From Tritrichomonas musculus (Eukaryota; Parabasalia; Tritrichomonadida; Tritrichomonadidae): a stretch of DNA of 64,000 nt. The notes under the pieces are model-generated. The model had not been told where the DNA came from. It searched no databases and saw only the letters and a program-made list of their open reading frames with translations. The stretch covers positions 372,001-436,000 of the forward strand of contig JAPFFF010000012.1 in NCBI GenBank assembly GCA_039105265.1, written 5' to 3'. The stretch's first letter is position 1. The number at the start of each line of letters is the position of its first letter. The translations under genes and the position numbers were made by a program. Below, in pieces: positions 1 to 10,800 of this stretch.

Positions 1-35
1 ATAAAAAGGCAAAATCATACAAAAACGAGCATATA

Positions 36-1373
36 TTAATTTAATGATAAAGTTCCATGAAATTCAATAGCTCCGATATCGAGCAAATAGTGACCCAGCC
101 AATTTTTTCCAGTGACCCTCATTTGAATGTACTTGAACTCTTTTCCGGTGTTTTTTGCTATTTCGAACGTGTGAGTGATGTCTCTTCCATTTGTGAAATT
201 GCAGTTAGTCTGATGGTCAATTTTTTCCCAATTGACCTTGTCATTTGACCCTTCAATTACCCACGACTTTGGGTGGTAGTCGGACGACATGTCGGTTCTC
301 AAAGTGTAGCTCGTTGGCGAGACTCGATTTTCCTTGAAGTCGAACCTTATCCACGAATTCTGGCTGTTTTTCGTGTAGAAGTAGAGCTGGTCGGTCTCGT
401 ACTCGATGACATTTGAAGGCGGAAACAGCGGGTTTGCAACCGACGAGGCGGTTATTTCTATTGAATTTTGAGTGCCGTCAATGTCCTGGTTTCGGATGAA
501 GTTGATGATGCCATCAAACTGGTTCTCGTTGTTGAACAAGATCTCGATTTTGCTCGATTTATTCTTGGCGGTTGGAAAACGGTTTTTCTCAAATTTGTAA
601 CGATAATTCAATTTTTCATTTCTCTTTGTTTCTTGCTTCAACCTGGACGCCAAATTCAGCCACGTCTCACTCGTCAAATCATTGAAATTAAAAAATTCCA
701 AGAACTCAAGAATATTCTCACTCTCAACATTGACAAATTGAACATGCTCGTACAATTGAAAATATGATCGTTCAATTGAATAAATTGAATTGACTACTTT
801 CAAAAGTTGATCTTCCGCTTTCAATTGAAGTTTGGGAGAGTTTAGAATGGAATTCAAAATATTGAGAGGAAGTTGACTCATTTGCTTGATTTGTTCCTCA
901 TCGTCTTCATTGATCTCAAAAAATTGTGACGATATGAATTCAATTTCTGATTCAATTTCTTGTTTGAAAAATTTGTCATTTTTAAGGTGATTTTCAAGCC
1001 TTCCAAAAACATTGTTAAGAGTAAGAGTGTCGCTATTATTAGGACTGTGAACTTTTATCGTGTCTGAATTAAGTATTTTAATGACTTCTGAAATAAAAGG
1101 AAGTTCAGATTCTGGAATATTATTATGATCAAAATTTATTAAATTTAAAAAAACTGAAAAATCACCCGTTTCTTGGGTTTCAATTATAAAATTGTCGGAT
1201 GTTGGATCAATTGAATGGAGCTGACTAATTTTGGGTGATAATAAATCAGCAATAAAACGACTTGTTGGGAATTCTTCGCCATTAACAATAAACGAAAAAT
1301 CTTTCTTATACATATTGAATGGTGCATTAATTATTGATGATTTTTTGAGTTTTAAATAATTTATTTCAGACAT
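36..1373 (-). CDS. BTB-like / discoidin (F5/8 type C) domain protein, paralogue 1
   Basis: The 445-residue product opens with a BTB-like segment (about residues 25-115; motif FSFIVNGEEFPTS, then an LLSP-x-ISQLH stretch) and continues into a helical BACK-like middle part. It ends in a discoidin-type galactose-binding-like domain (about 285-440) with the landmarks WIRFDFKE, SYTLRT, SWVIEGSNDK and a terminal AIEFHG. The order resembles animal BTBD9-type adaptors, which suggests, by inference only, a protein-interaction or ubiquitin-ligase adaptor role in the cytosol. There is no signal peptide or membrane segment. It starts at an ATG and is divergently arranged with a clear paralogue at 1743. 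Family assignment is fairly secure; the function is not. Confidence 0.8.
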   Translation of the reverse strand: MSEINYLKLKKSSIINAPFNMYKKDFSFIVNGEEFPTSRFIADLLSPKISQLHSIDPTSDNFIIETQETGDFSVFLNLINFDHNNIPESELPFISEVIKILNSDTIKVHSPNNSDTLTLNNVFGRLENHLKNDKFFKQEIESEIEFISSQFFEINEDDEEQIKQMSQLPLNILNSILNSPKLQLKAEDQLLKVVNSIYSIERSYFQLYEHVQFVNVESENILEFLEFFNFNDLTSETWLNLASRLKQETKRNEKLNYRYKFEKNRFPTAKNKSSKIEILFNNENQFDGIINFIRNQDIDGTQNSIEITASSVANPLFPPSNVIEYETDQLYFYTKNSQNSWIRFDFKENRVSPTSYTLRTDMSSDYHPKSWVIEGSNDKVNWEKIDHQTNCNFTNGRDITHTFEIAKNTGKEFKYIQMRVTGKNWLGHYLLDIGAIEFHGTLSLN

Positions 1374-1742
1374 AAAATTTATTGGAAGTTATGGTCAAAT
1401 AAAAAGACCTTTAAAATAACGGAAAAGCTTAAAATGATAAAAGAAATTATAACCATATTTTTGCGAAAATATTTTTACTAAAATTTTTTTAAAAAAATTA
1501 AATATTTGCATCTAATTTCATTCAAAAATTCAATTTTTAATAATTTCATATCTAATTTCAGACTAAATAATGCAGTATTGAAATTAATACAATTGAATAA
1601 AATTGTTAATTGTTAGGAAGTGATTTCCAAGTAATTATTTGTTATTAATTTTGATTTTCAATTGATAAATAACTACAAGAAATCAGAATTATTAATTTAT
1701 TCTTGGTGGAATTCAAGAAAAAAAAATTTGTCAAATAATTGT
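1374..1742. promoter_or_regulatory. Shared divergent intergenic region between two paralogues
   Basis: This 369-bp AT-rich gap separates the two divergently transcribed BTB-like/discoidin genes and must hold both promoters. A TGACCATAAC stretch about 20 bases upstream of the leftward ATG is a possible initiator-like site. I see no hairpin, RNA gene or further ORF here. The promoter role is inferred from geometry. Confidence 0.4.
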
Positions 1743-3152
1743 ATGAATCAAGAAACGATAACACTTTCATCAGCTGGATTAAAGAATATTGTTAAAACTA
1801 GTCAAGAAGGAAATTTAGACTTTTCATTTATATTTGGCGAAAAAGAAATTAAAATTCCTACAATTTTTGCAGAATTTATTTCACCAATTGTATCACATCT
1901 TCACCAAAGTGATCCCACTATTGACACACTTAATTTTAATGATATCGTAAATAACATTAGAACATTAAAAAAGAAAACAAACAATAATAAATTCATTACA
2001 GAGGCCACCCTTTCTAATCTAGCCAAAATTTCTCAAGGATATCCTATACCAATTTCAACTAATAAAGAAGAAGAAAATATAGAGATGCGAAATCTTTTAT
2101 ATTTATCGATTTTTATTGGAAACGACGAGTTATATCAAAAACTAAAACATATAACTATCATGAACAACGAAAGTACCGAAATCGAAACATCTCTTGAAGA
2201 GCTTGACATTTTTTATACTGTTTCAAGAATATTCCCAGGAATTGAATATTTTGGTCTAATTAATGATATAGCGAAAAAATTAAGATCGAAAGATAAAGAG
2301 AAAATGAAAAGCATTTCAAAACCAGTTTTATATTTACTTATTACTTCTCCACATTTTAACTTTGATGACGAAGATTGTTTAGTTGATATCATCAATGATG
2401 TCTTCACAAAAAGTTCTAATGACAAGAACGAATATGAAGAAGAAGAGTTGTACATCAACATCTTTTATGAAGCCGTTGATTTTTCACAAATAAGCATAGA
2501 AAAAATTGAAGAAATGCTGAATGAAATTGACTACACGAAAATGACAAAAAATCTCTGGAATATAATTTGTGAAGTCATCAAAAACAATATAAAAAGCACG
2601 AAAAGAAAGGAAAAAGAAGAACAAACATTCGAATTTGATGGAAACTCAAATCATCGATTTGAAGGAATTATTTTCAACCTGTCAAAAAAATCAGGTGGAA
2701 ACGTGTCAGACAAAGGAATCGTCGATGTCGCATCTTCTAATTTTAAACCCGAAATGCCTCCTAAAAATGCTGTTGATTTTGACAGCAGCAATTATTTCAA
2801 ATCAAACAGCATTTATGGCCAAGCCTGGCTGAAGTATGATTTCAAAGACAGGAAAATCCGTCCAACACACTACTCAATCAGAACGAGAAATAACAGTGAC
2901 AATCATAATCCGCGAACGTGGGTCATTGAGGTGTCAAACACTGGTCAGGAAAACGACTGGAGAACGATAGACACCAAAAGCAATGTGAGCAGCGTTTCAA
3001 AACGGAATCAAAGTGACACATTTGAAATCAGCACAAAACTGGCATCAAGCGAGTTCTACAGATACATCCGCTTCAGACACACAGACTTTACATCAGGAAA
3101 TTGTGGCGATTTGGCCATTTCATCACTTGAATATTTTGGAGATTTGATTTAA
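1743..3152 (+). CDS. BTB-like / discoidin (F5/8 type C) domain protein, paralogue 2
   Basis: I place the start at the ATG at 1743; the reading frame is open upstream only from a TTG at 1662. The 469-residue product has the same layout as its neighbour: a BTB-like segment (FSFIFGEKEIKIPT, then EFISPIVSHLH), a long helical middle and a C-terminal discoidin-like domain (about residues 300-467; WLKYDFKDRKI, HYSIRTR, TWVIEVSNTG, YRYIRFRHT, LEYFGD). The two genes face away from each other and look like an inverted duplication that has diverged strongly. An adaptor or ligand-binding role is inferred from domains only. A short stem (CTCACAA/TTGTGAG, 3194-3209) lies just past the stop. Confidence 0.8.
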   Translation: MNQETITLSSAGLKNIVKTSQEGNLDFSFIFGEKEIKIPTIFAEFISPIVSHLHQSDPTIDTLNFNDIVNNIRTLKKKTNNNKFITEATLSNLAKISQGYPIPISTNKEEENIEMRNLLYLSIFIGNDELYQKLKHITIMNNESTEIETSLEELDIFYTVSRIFPGIEYFGLINDIAKKLRSKDKEKMKSISKPVLYLLITSPHFNFDDEDCLVDIINDVFTKSSNDKNEYEEEELYINIFYEAVDFSQISIEKIEEMLNEIDYTKMTKNLWNIICEVIKNNIKSTKRKEKEEQTFEFDGNSNHRFEGIIFNLSKKSGGNVSDKGIVDVASSNFKPEMPPKNAVDFDSSNYFKSNSIYGQAWLKYDFKDRKIRPTHYSIRTRNNSDNHNPRTWVIEVSNTGQENDWRTIDTKSNVSSVSKRNQSDTFEISTKLASSEFYRYIRFRHTDFTSGNCGDLAISSLEYFGDLI

Positions 3153-3738
3153 TTTTTATAAATATTTATTTAAATACTGTTCAAAAACTAGACCTCACAA
3201 TTTTGTGAGTAAATTGAATTTTTTGTGATATGGAAACATATTGAAAATTTTTATTTAATACTTTGTTAACCAAAATCTTTTAATAAAATACGTGAATCAT
3301 CAGCACTTCACACTCTTTTAAAAGTGGCGCTGTTGAATTGATGGCTCTTAATGATGGTATTGCTGCTGATTGGTCTTAATGACTATCTTCATTATTACCA
3401 ATATCAGTGTGCTTTATCATCCAATTCTGTTGCAAACAATGCTTGATCTAAAACAATTACTTTTTTCCTTTTATTCGTCTATTCTGATATGCTCGAATAA
3501 CCTCTGATCTTCAATCGATATATCTATATGAAAATTGTATTTTTTTCAGTAATATTATATATAATAAATTAATTTTATTGAAAAAAAAAAAAAAAAAATA
3601 TAGTTTATTGAAATCGAATGACATTTATATTTTGACAAAAATTGAATACTTTATGATAACATAAAATTTTTGAATATAAATTTCGTCGATAAAAAGAATT
3701 TAAAAAAATAGTATCTTTTATTAAATCATTTTTTATTT
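3153..3738. other. AT-rich intergenic spacer
   Basis: There is no supportable gene in these 586 bases. The stretch holds the small CTCACAA/TTGTGAG palindrome near 3194-3209 and a long A homopolymer near 3580-3600. The promoter of the next gene must lie at its right end. Confidence 0.5.
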
Positions 3739-5487
3739 ATGAATCCAAAACCAAATAAATCCATTTTTCATAGCTCACCGTTGCCATTTCCAAAGGTTGA
3801 TACAAATGAATACCTGAAAATCAATAAAAAAAGATATGAAATAATATCCGCATTTCAAAATCAAGTAAATAACATCACATCTGAAACATATCCATCCATA
3901 ATCAAATATGTTGAAGATAATTCGGAATGTTTTTTAAAAGATAATGATACTGCAGTTTTATTTCTTCGAATTCTTAACCACTTTATTCAATTAAAGTTCA
4001 AAGAAATAGAACTTATTATTGACATTGGTATTTATTTTTCCGATAAAGTCAAACAATGCAAAATTACAGAAACAGATATCATAAGATCTGCATCATTAAC
4101 CACAATTAATTATTTATTCATGAAAAATGCAATTTCGATTGAAACCATCATTGAGAAATCCAAAACCGATGATCTTATTTTCATCAATTTTTATCCAGAA
4201 ATTAAAATATATGAACAAATATACATTCAAAAGAAAGAAAAAATATTTAAAAATGGTCGCGAACCAAATGATGAACTCATAAAAATTTTGGAGGATATCA
4301 AAAAAAATCCAGAAAACCATATTTTAAATAGGAACAACAATTATTATCCATCACCGCTTTATAAAGCAATTGTTGAAGATGACGTTGACACTTTCCAATC
4401 AATTCTTTCGAAGAACAATTTCAGTGTCAATTATATATTTGAGAACTCAATATATGAGCGTGTTCATGCAATTGATTATAATTTATCTCTTCTTCAAGTC
4501 GCTGCAATTTATGGATCATTGAATGTTTTCAAGTTCTTGTGGATGCAAAGTGACATTGATATTAAAGGAAATCTTTTATGCTACGCTTATTCTGGAAGAA
4601 ATAGAGATATAATTCACTTGTGTGAACAAAAATGTTCATTTGATAATGTCATTAATTTCGCCATTTCTTCACACCAAAACGATCTTGTTGACTATTTCAT
4701 TGAAAACTTTGAAGATAAACTCATTGAAGACGATGAATATATTTTGAATTATTTCCAAGATGATTCTTTCAATGACGATAATGATAATCCATATAAAAAA
4801 TTGCCTTTCAACAGCATTTTAATAGCATTCAGAGCTTTAAATTACAATATAATTCACAAATGCATCAACAAGATTGTGTTTTTGATCGAGAATCTCCAAA
4901 AGTCATCATACATATCGTTAATTCTTGCAAATTGCATGTATGACTTGGAATTGTTTAGATTCATGCTGGCACACCAAAACAGATACCCACACTTGATTGA
5001 CTCGCATGGAATAATTGAGTATGATAAAGCAACAGATTGTCACGCATTGGCTGCAATAAAGGTAGTTATAAGTTATGAAAACATGAACTTCTTGTTCCAA
5101 TTACTCAACATTTGTGTTATCAATGATCCAACTGTTGTTGATCTCATTTTGGACTTGCAAAAGGCTCCAGGATGGGATGAGTTTCATGAATTTGTTAAAG
5201 AAAGATTCCATAAAGAGTTGTTCTTACAAATTTTATTGTTCTGCTCCGAAGAAACCATCATAAAAACGTTTAAACTTTATAATTGTATTGAATCTGAAGA
5301 TTTTTTAGATGAATTTGCATTAGTGGCGTCAGATTGTTTTTCTAAAAAAATGTTTGAGTCAATCATTGAAAAACTTTCATCGATATTATCGAAGGAAACA
5401 ATGAAGAAGATAAAAGATAACTTTGAAAACAAAGGAAATACTGAATTTGCTCAAATAACTTCATCAACATATAATACTAATAAATAA
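3739..5487 (+). CDS. Ankyrin-type protein with DUF3447-like region
   Basis: The 582-residue protein follows the plan of the large trichomonad ankyrin family: a helical N-terminal region, then weak ankyrin-like helices such as SPLYKAIVEDDVDTFQSIL (about 205-225) and SLLQVAAIYGSLNVFKFL (about 250-267). A DUF3447-like stretch follows, with YSGRNRDIIHLCEQK, then NVINFAISSHQNDLVDYFIE. Ankyrin repeats bind proteins; no catalytic motif is present. The repeats are poor matches and the C-terminal third has no recognisable repeat. It starts at an ATG, and its stop lies 70 bases from the stop of the convergent GTPase gene. Confidence 0.75.
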   Translation: MNPKPNKSIFHSSPLPFPKVDTNEYLKINKKRYEIISAFQNQVNNITSETYPSIIKYVEDNSECFLKDNDTAVLFLRILNHFIQLKFKEIELIIDIGIYFSDKVKQCKITETDIIRSASLTTINYLFMKNAISIETIIEKSKTDDLIFINFYPEIKIYEQIYIQKKEKIFKNGREPNDELIKILEDIKKNPENHILNRNNNYYPSPLYKAIVEDDVDTFQSILSKNNFSVNYIFENSIYERVHAIDYNLSLLQVAAIYGSLNVFKFLWMQSDIDIKGNLLCYAYSGRNRDIIHLCEQKCSFDNVINFAISSHQNDLVDYFIENFEDKLIEDDEYILNYFQDDSFNDDNDNPYKKLPFNSILIAFRALNYNIIHKCINKIVFLIENLQKSSYISLILANCMYDLELFRFMLAHQNRYPHLIDSHGIIEYDKATDCHALAAIKVVISYENMNFLFQLLNICVINDPTVVDLILDLQKAPGWDEFHEFVKERFHKELFLQILLFCSEETIIKTFKLYNCIESEDFLDEFALVASDCFSKKMFESIIEKLSSILSKETMKKIKDNFENKGNTEFAQITSSTYNTNK

Positions 5488-5556
5488 TATCATTTTCACA
5501 TTCATATTTAAATAATTATAATATTTCGTAGGAAATAATCTTTTATTAAAGCTTTT

Positions 5557-6810
5557 CTATCTTTTTCTCTTTTTTGCTATTTCATTTTGAAACATTGGCT
5601 GAACTATACCTTTGAGAGTATCTGGCTTTAAAGAATTAATATCAATATTTTCTTTGATGACATAATCGATAAATGTTGTGTAAGTGGCACCAATTGCACC
5701 AGTTATAAATGCAGCTGATGTACCAGAAATAACTCCTCCGATGACTGTTCCAATTCCAGGGATACATTTTATTGCGTTTACAACTGCTGTTCTTACCAAA
5801 AAGCTAGCTGCACCATTATATAAAGTGCATGAAAGTATCAACAGAATTTTCTCAGGTGAAACATTAATCCCATATATAGCGGTTATACCTGCTAGCATCG
5901 CTATTTCTACTGGAATTAAAAGAGCAGCATCTGTGAATGGAATTGGACTTCCTCCAGCAGCAGCAGCAGCAGCAACTGCTCCAGATATCACGCCAATTGA
6001 GCAGTCTCGTTTATGTTTTATAGACGCAATTTGGGCATTATTTAACGTTTCATGCAAAATACATGGCAAATTATCTTTGATAAGACCAACAAGTTCTTCA
6101 AGACCAAATGCTTCATATACATTTTGGTTAATAATGCGTTCTTTGGCCAAAACAGGAATAACGCCAACCACATTCAAGTTAATGCTTTCAATGTAACGTT
6201 TCATTTCATTACTGACATGAGTATCAAATGATTGCGTGATAACAATGATTATTGGTATATTTTTCAAATCTGAATGATTTGAGAACTTTTCAATGAAATC
6301 TTTTTCAAAATTTTGAAAACGCTGCGCTTCAGATTTTACACAATATAGCAAACAATGGATGCACTGGCTAATGTCTTTTGGGTTATGAATTTTTGAAATT
6401 CCTTTTAATAGCTCTTTTTGTCTTGATTCTCCAAGTTCAAAACCAGGTGTATCGTATATATTTAAATTGAGATCTGGCTTACAATATTTTGTAATATGCT
6501 GAGTAACAGCATTTCCAATTCCTTCATCAGCTAATTGTTCACGGAAAAGATTGTTAATAAGCGTGCTCTTTCCACAACCAGTGATCCCAACAACCATTAT
6601 GTTCAGTGTTTTCAGTTTTTTTAGTTTTCCTTTTAAGCAATTTTCAACACATGATGTCAACTTATCTGAAAAACGGTCTCGTTGTTGACTAGATTCATTG
6701 CTTGGTTCATTTAAGTCAAAGAGAATGTTTAAATCTGATGTTTCAATTGATTCGTTCCAATTGAATTCTTCACTCAATTCACTCTCTTGGCTGCTTTGGC
6801 TCGATCCCAT
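5557..6810 (-). CDS. P-loop GTPase with DUF697-like hydrophobic C-terminal domain, possible N-myristoylation
   Basis: The frame is open from 6912, but I choose the ATG at 6810 because it gives MGSSQSSQ, a good N-myristoylation signal (Gly2, Ser6), and removes an unlikely AT-coded leader. The 417-residue product has a P-loop GITGCGKST (75-83), Walker B/G3 DTPG (120-123) and a G4-like TQSFD (192-196) in place of the usual N/TKxD. Residues about 265-385 are rich in Ala, Gly and Ile and include GGSPIPFTDAALLIPVEIAM, typical of the DUF697 region found with bacterial Era-like GTPases. The protein probably cycles on GTP at a membrane. A bacterial origin is possible but not shown here. Confidence 0.8.
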   Translation of the reverse strand: MGSSQSSQESELSEEFNWNESIETSDLNILFDLNEPSNESSQQRDRFSDKLTSCVENCLKGKLKKLKTLNIMVVGITGCGKSTLINNLFREQLADEGIGNAVTQHITKYCKPDLNLNIYDTPGFELGESRQKELLKGISKIHNPKDISQCIHCLLYCVKSEAQRFQNFEKDFIEKFSNHSDLKNIPIIIVITQSFDTHVSNEMKRYIESINLNVVGVIPVLAKERIINQNVYEAFGLEELVGLIKDNLPCILHETLNNAQIASIKHKRDCSIGVISGAVAAAAAAGGSPIPFTDAALLIPVEIAMLAGITAIYGINVSPEKILLILSCTLYNGAASFLVRTAVVNAIKCIPGIGTVIGGVISGTSAAFITGAIGATYTTFIDYVIKENIDINSLKPDTLKGIVQPMFQNEIAKKRKR

Positions 6811-7872
6811 TTGCTTTCTAAGGACAATAAATAAATGATATGATTTATTAAAATTTATTTCATAAGGTGAAAAGGCTGTCTTACTTTTACTTGAAAAAAA
6901 AAAAATCAACATCTGAAATTTGAATTACCTACGTTGACGGTTGGAAAGTTTTCTGAAGTTTATATTTTTAAATCTTTTTCATTTAATAAGTATTATTTTT
7001 AAGAATTAAATTTCATATCAAAATAATTTTTTTAAATAATCTTATCAATTTTTTTATGTCTAACTTTTTTCAAATAATTATAAAGGTTTCCGAACAAAAA
7101 CCAAATAATTATAATCTTAACGAAATAGTTTGTTTATTTACACATATTCACAAATATAAGGTATAAGCCTTGTTAGTTATCTATTTGAATAAAAGCACGT
7201 TACTTTTTTTAAGAAGGTTCCTCAGAAAAAGCTTAAATTTACCCAAACCGTTTTCATAAATTTTAATACAAATATATTCCATTCTTTTTTAAAGAAAATA
7301 TTATGAATGCTTCTAAAAAAGCATTAAAGAATGATGATTTTATAACATACCATATAAGAACTTTTATAGAAAAAGTATACGTTTAAAAATTGAGAGATGC
7401 AAATCTTTTAAAAAGTTCATTCAAAAAGTTTATCCTTTATTATTTGAAAGATTTACAGTAAGTTGAAATATCTTGGACCAATTCAACTTACTGTATTGTT
7501 TAATTTTATTAATCTAAATATAGATTGATTTTAAAAATACTTTTTATTAATAAATCTTAATATTGATATGAATATTAATTATATTTGTGACAATGGTTCA
7601 ATCTACTCAAATCAAATACTAAAATCTAATTGTTTATTTATTACAATTCAGCATGAAAATATTGAGATTATTAAAAATTATTTATAATTTTGAAATGAGT
7701 AATCATTAAATATATCCAGAGAATCACACAAACTTTTATTTTCATGAAACCTCGTTATTTTATAATTTTGACGGTGCATTAGTGCATTATACATTATTAG
7801 AGAATCACACATAATACGCACACACCCCAAAAAAAAAAAAAAAAGAGAATTTTTTAAAATAAAATTGAATTT
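6811..7872. other. Gene-poor AT-rich spacer with one hairpin
   Basis: I see no coding sequence in this kilobase. It contains a perfect 14-bp stem at 7454-7495 and a 13-bp direct repeat AGAGAATCACACA at 7718-7730 and 7799-7811. The left end must hold the GTPase promoter. Confidence 0.5.
7454..7495. repeat. Perfect 14-bp inverted repeat with 14-nt loop
   Basis: The arms TACAGTAAGTTGAA (7454-7467) and TTCAACTTACTGTA (7482-7495) are exact reverse complements around a 14-nt loop. It stands alone in non-coding DNA and is not next to a gene end, so neither a terminator nor an RNA gene can be argued. Confidence 0.7.
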
Positions 7873-10800
7873 TTAATGACTATTGTTAATAAAATTTTCA
7901 ATTATAGATCTTATTTCACCATTTTCTGCTAAATCATAAGGCGTTTTTCAAAAGTATTATAAAAAACCGTGAAACAATAATAATTTAATTTCAAAAACAA
8001 ATAAAACAATTAATGTTATCTTTTATATTAGTACGAATATTACTTTTTGATAATAACAACTTTACAATCTCTACATTAGAATGCATGACTGCAAAATGCA
8101 GAGCAGTTAAATGAGTTAAAAAAAGAATAAAAGAAGAATATTATTAAAAATTACAAATCGGTTAATATTATTAAAATATTAAAATTGAATTGGATTCAAA
8201 ATATTTCATTCAAATTTCATTTATAAAATGAATAATTGAATATCATTTGAAAATAAAATCTATTAAAAACCCAATTAAAAAATTAAAATTTAATGCAATT
8301 TAAAACTGATGATTTTAAATTATATGAAAAGTAATTGAATTTAAAATTTGATTAATTTGAATTGAAAATACGATTAAATTATTAAGTTGTAAACATAATG
8401 AAAAATAGAAAACATAAAAATATATAATACATTTACATCAATTGTTTTACATGATAATAAAAGTTTAACTATAACTATATTATCTAAATTAACTGCTAAA
8501 TGTAACGGTGCACTATAAAAAAATTTTTTTTCCAATTTTATCAATTATTTTGTCAGAACTGAATTTAAAAAGATTTTTCATTTTAAATCTTCGTATTAAA
8601 ATATTTTATTTCGAATTCCATTTTAATATTATATTTAAAATACCATAAATATATATTATTTTAAAATCCAATTCAAATAGTATATTTGAAATATCATTGA
8701 ATTATTGTATTGAAAAATATGATCAGGTAAAAATTGAATTTAAAATATAATTTCTTTTATTTACGTCAATATCATCACGAGATAATAAAAGCTTAACAAT
8801 TTCAATTCTATTCCTCATGACAGCAATATGCAAAGGATTATCATTAAAAATATTTCAAAGAATTATATTGTAACATTTTATTAAAAATATATTCTCCATT
8901 CAAATATTTTGAATTAAATATAATTTAAAATAATATATATTGAAATATCATTCAAATAAAAAATTTTGAAATACCATAAATAATTGTTATTTTATTATGA
9001 ACTTCATTAAAAAAAAAGAATTAAAAATTACTATTGTATTAACATCTATTTGCTTATTTAATAATAAAATTTTAACCATTTCCACATCATTTTTTTCAAC
9101 CGCAATTCTTAATGGTGATTGGTTAATTTATAAGAAAAACAGCATTTCAAATAATAACTTGTATAAATTGCATTTAATATTTGAAATAAAACTACATTAA
9201 AAGATATGAATTGAAAAATGAAATTAAAATTTTTAGTATATAAAATTTCATTAAACTGTTAATATAAATACCATTTATATACAATATAATAAATTACATT
9301 AAATAGCTTTAATTGGAAATATAATTAAAATATTTACTTTTTAAATTTGATTTAAAAATAAATTGTTTTTGGAATCCTATTTAAAAATAAACTCTCATAA
9401 ATACCTTTCAATTTAAGATCGATTTTGTCAGATGATAAAAATAATTTAACAACTTCATATTTCTTTTCTTCAATAGCTATAAATAATGGTGTTACTTCAT
9501 CAATAAAATCATAAATAGAATTTTCGTAGTTTCTTTAAGTTTTCTAATTTTATTTAATAATTAAAATAAAAATGCCTGGAAGATTTGCGTCAATTTTTGG
9601 ATGTGATAATAAAAGTTTACAAATATTTACATATCCCTTTTCAGCTGCAATATATAATGGTGTTCCATTTTCATATAAAATTAAAAATTTTATTAAATTA
9701 AAGAATATAAAATTTTATTTAAATCTAATAAAAATTTCATTAAATATGAATAAAATTCCATTTCAAAATACATTTTAAAATGTTATGAAAAAAAGTTTGA
9801 TAAAAATGCTATAAAAACAATTTTTTTGATATTAAAACTGTATGAAAAAAAACAAAATATTTATAATATTAATAATGTTAACATCAATGTTTTCGTTTTT
9901 TAATAAAAGGTCAACAATTTCAAAAGAATTCTTTTGAACTGCGAAACCCAATGGACTAATAAAAACCAAAATAATTTAAACATAACAAAAAAAATATTTT
10001 TAAGTAATATTATTCAAAACTATTTGAAAAATGCATCCATTTAAATTATTAATTATAAATTGCATTAATAATATTTATTGAAAATTGCATGAAAAAAATT
10101 TTAACTTGTTTAAAATTATATTAATATAATAACAATGAAACATAATTAGAAAAAAAATATTTGTTTTTAAAAATACCTGCAAATAAATTAACATTAGTTC
10201 TTTTATTGGACAATAAAAGTTTGACAATATCAACATTCTTTTTTCCAATGGCTGCTGTCAATGGAGTAAGTGTATATTCCCAAAATCTTTTTTCAAAAGT
10301 AGCTTGATAATTGACATTTACTAAATTTTCACTTAAGATATCATTAACAAGATTGTAATATCCATATCTACATAATAGAAAAAACTCAATGTTCTTATTT
10401 GCTGGTTTAAAAACAAATGAGAAATTGTAATTCAAAAGACTTTTTCTAGAAATATAATGATTAAATTGATCATTTGACAATTCAAGAAAATACGATGCCA
10501 TTTCATTATGATGACATTTAATGCTTTCTTTAATACATTCTTTATAATCACATTTTATTTTATATTCTTCAAGAATGTGAATGATTTCAGGATTATTTCC
10601 ATGAATTGCATATAAATAAGTTCTATCAGTCATTTCAACATTGTTTAATCTTAAATAATTAAATATTTGAATTGATCCATAAAAAGATGCATAGTTTATA
10701 AGATTCGTTATATAATTTCTGAGTAGTTTATTTGATTCAAAAAATGATTTATTAACATTTGACGAGAGATTTATGTTGTTTTTGTTAACATGAATAACAA

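Noticed and set aside
7718-7811. 13-bp direct repeat AGAGAATCACACA as a target duplication
   Set aside because: The 68 bases between have no inverted ends; not enough to call an element.
8997-9200. Small + strand ORF over an ankyrin island
   Set aside because: It is the antisense of the ankyrin repeat at 9036-9126.
7873-10180. Ordinary spliceosomal introns between ankyrin islands
   Set aside because: Most islands have no AG at the expected acceptor, the donor-like sites disagree in phase, and the extended trichomonad acceptor motif is absent. Kept only as a hypothesis.
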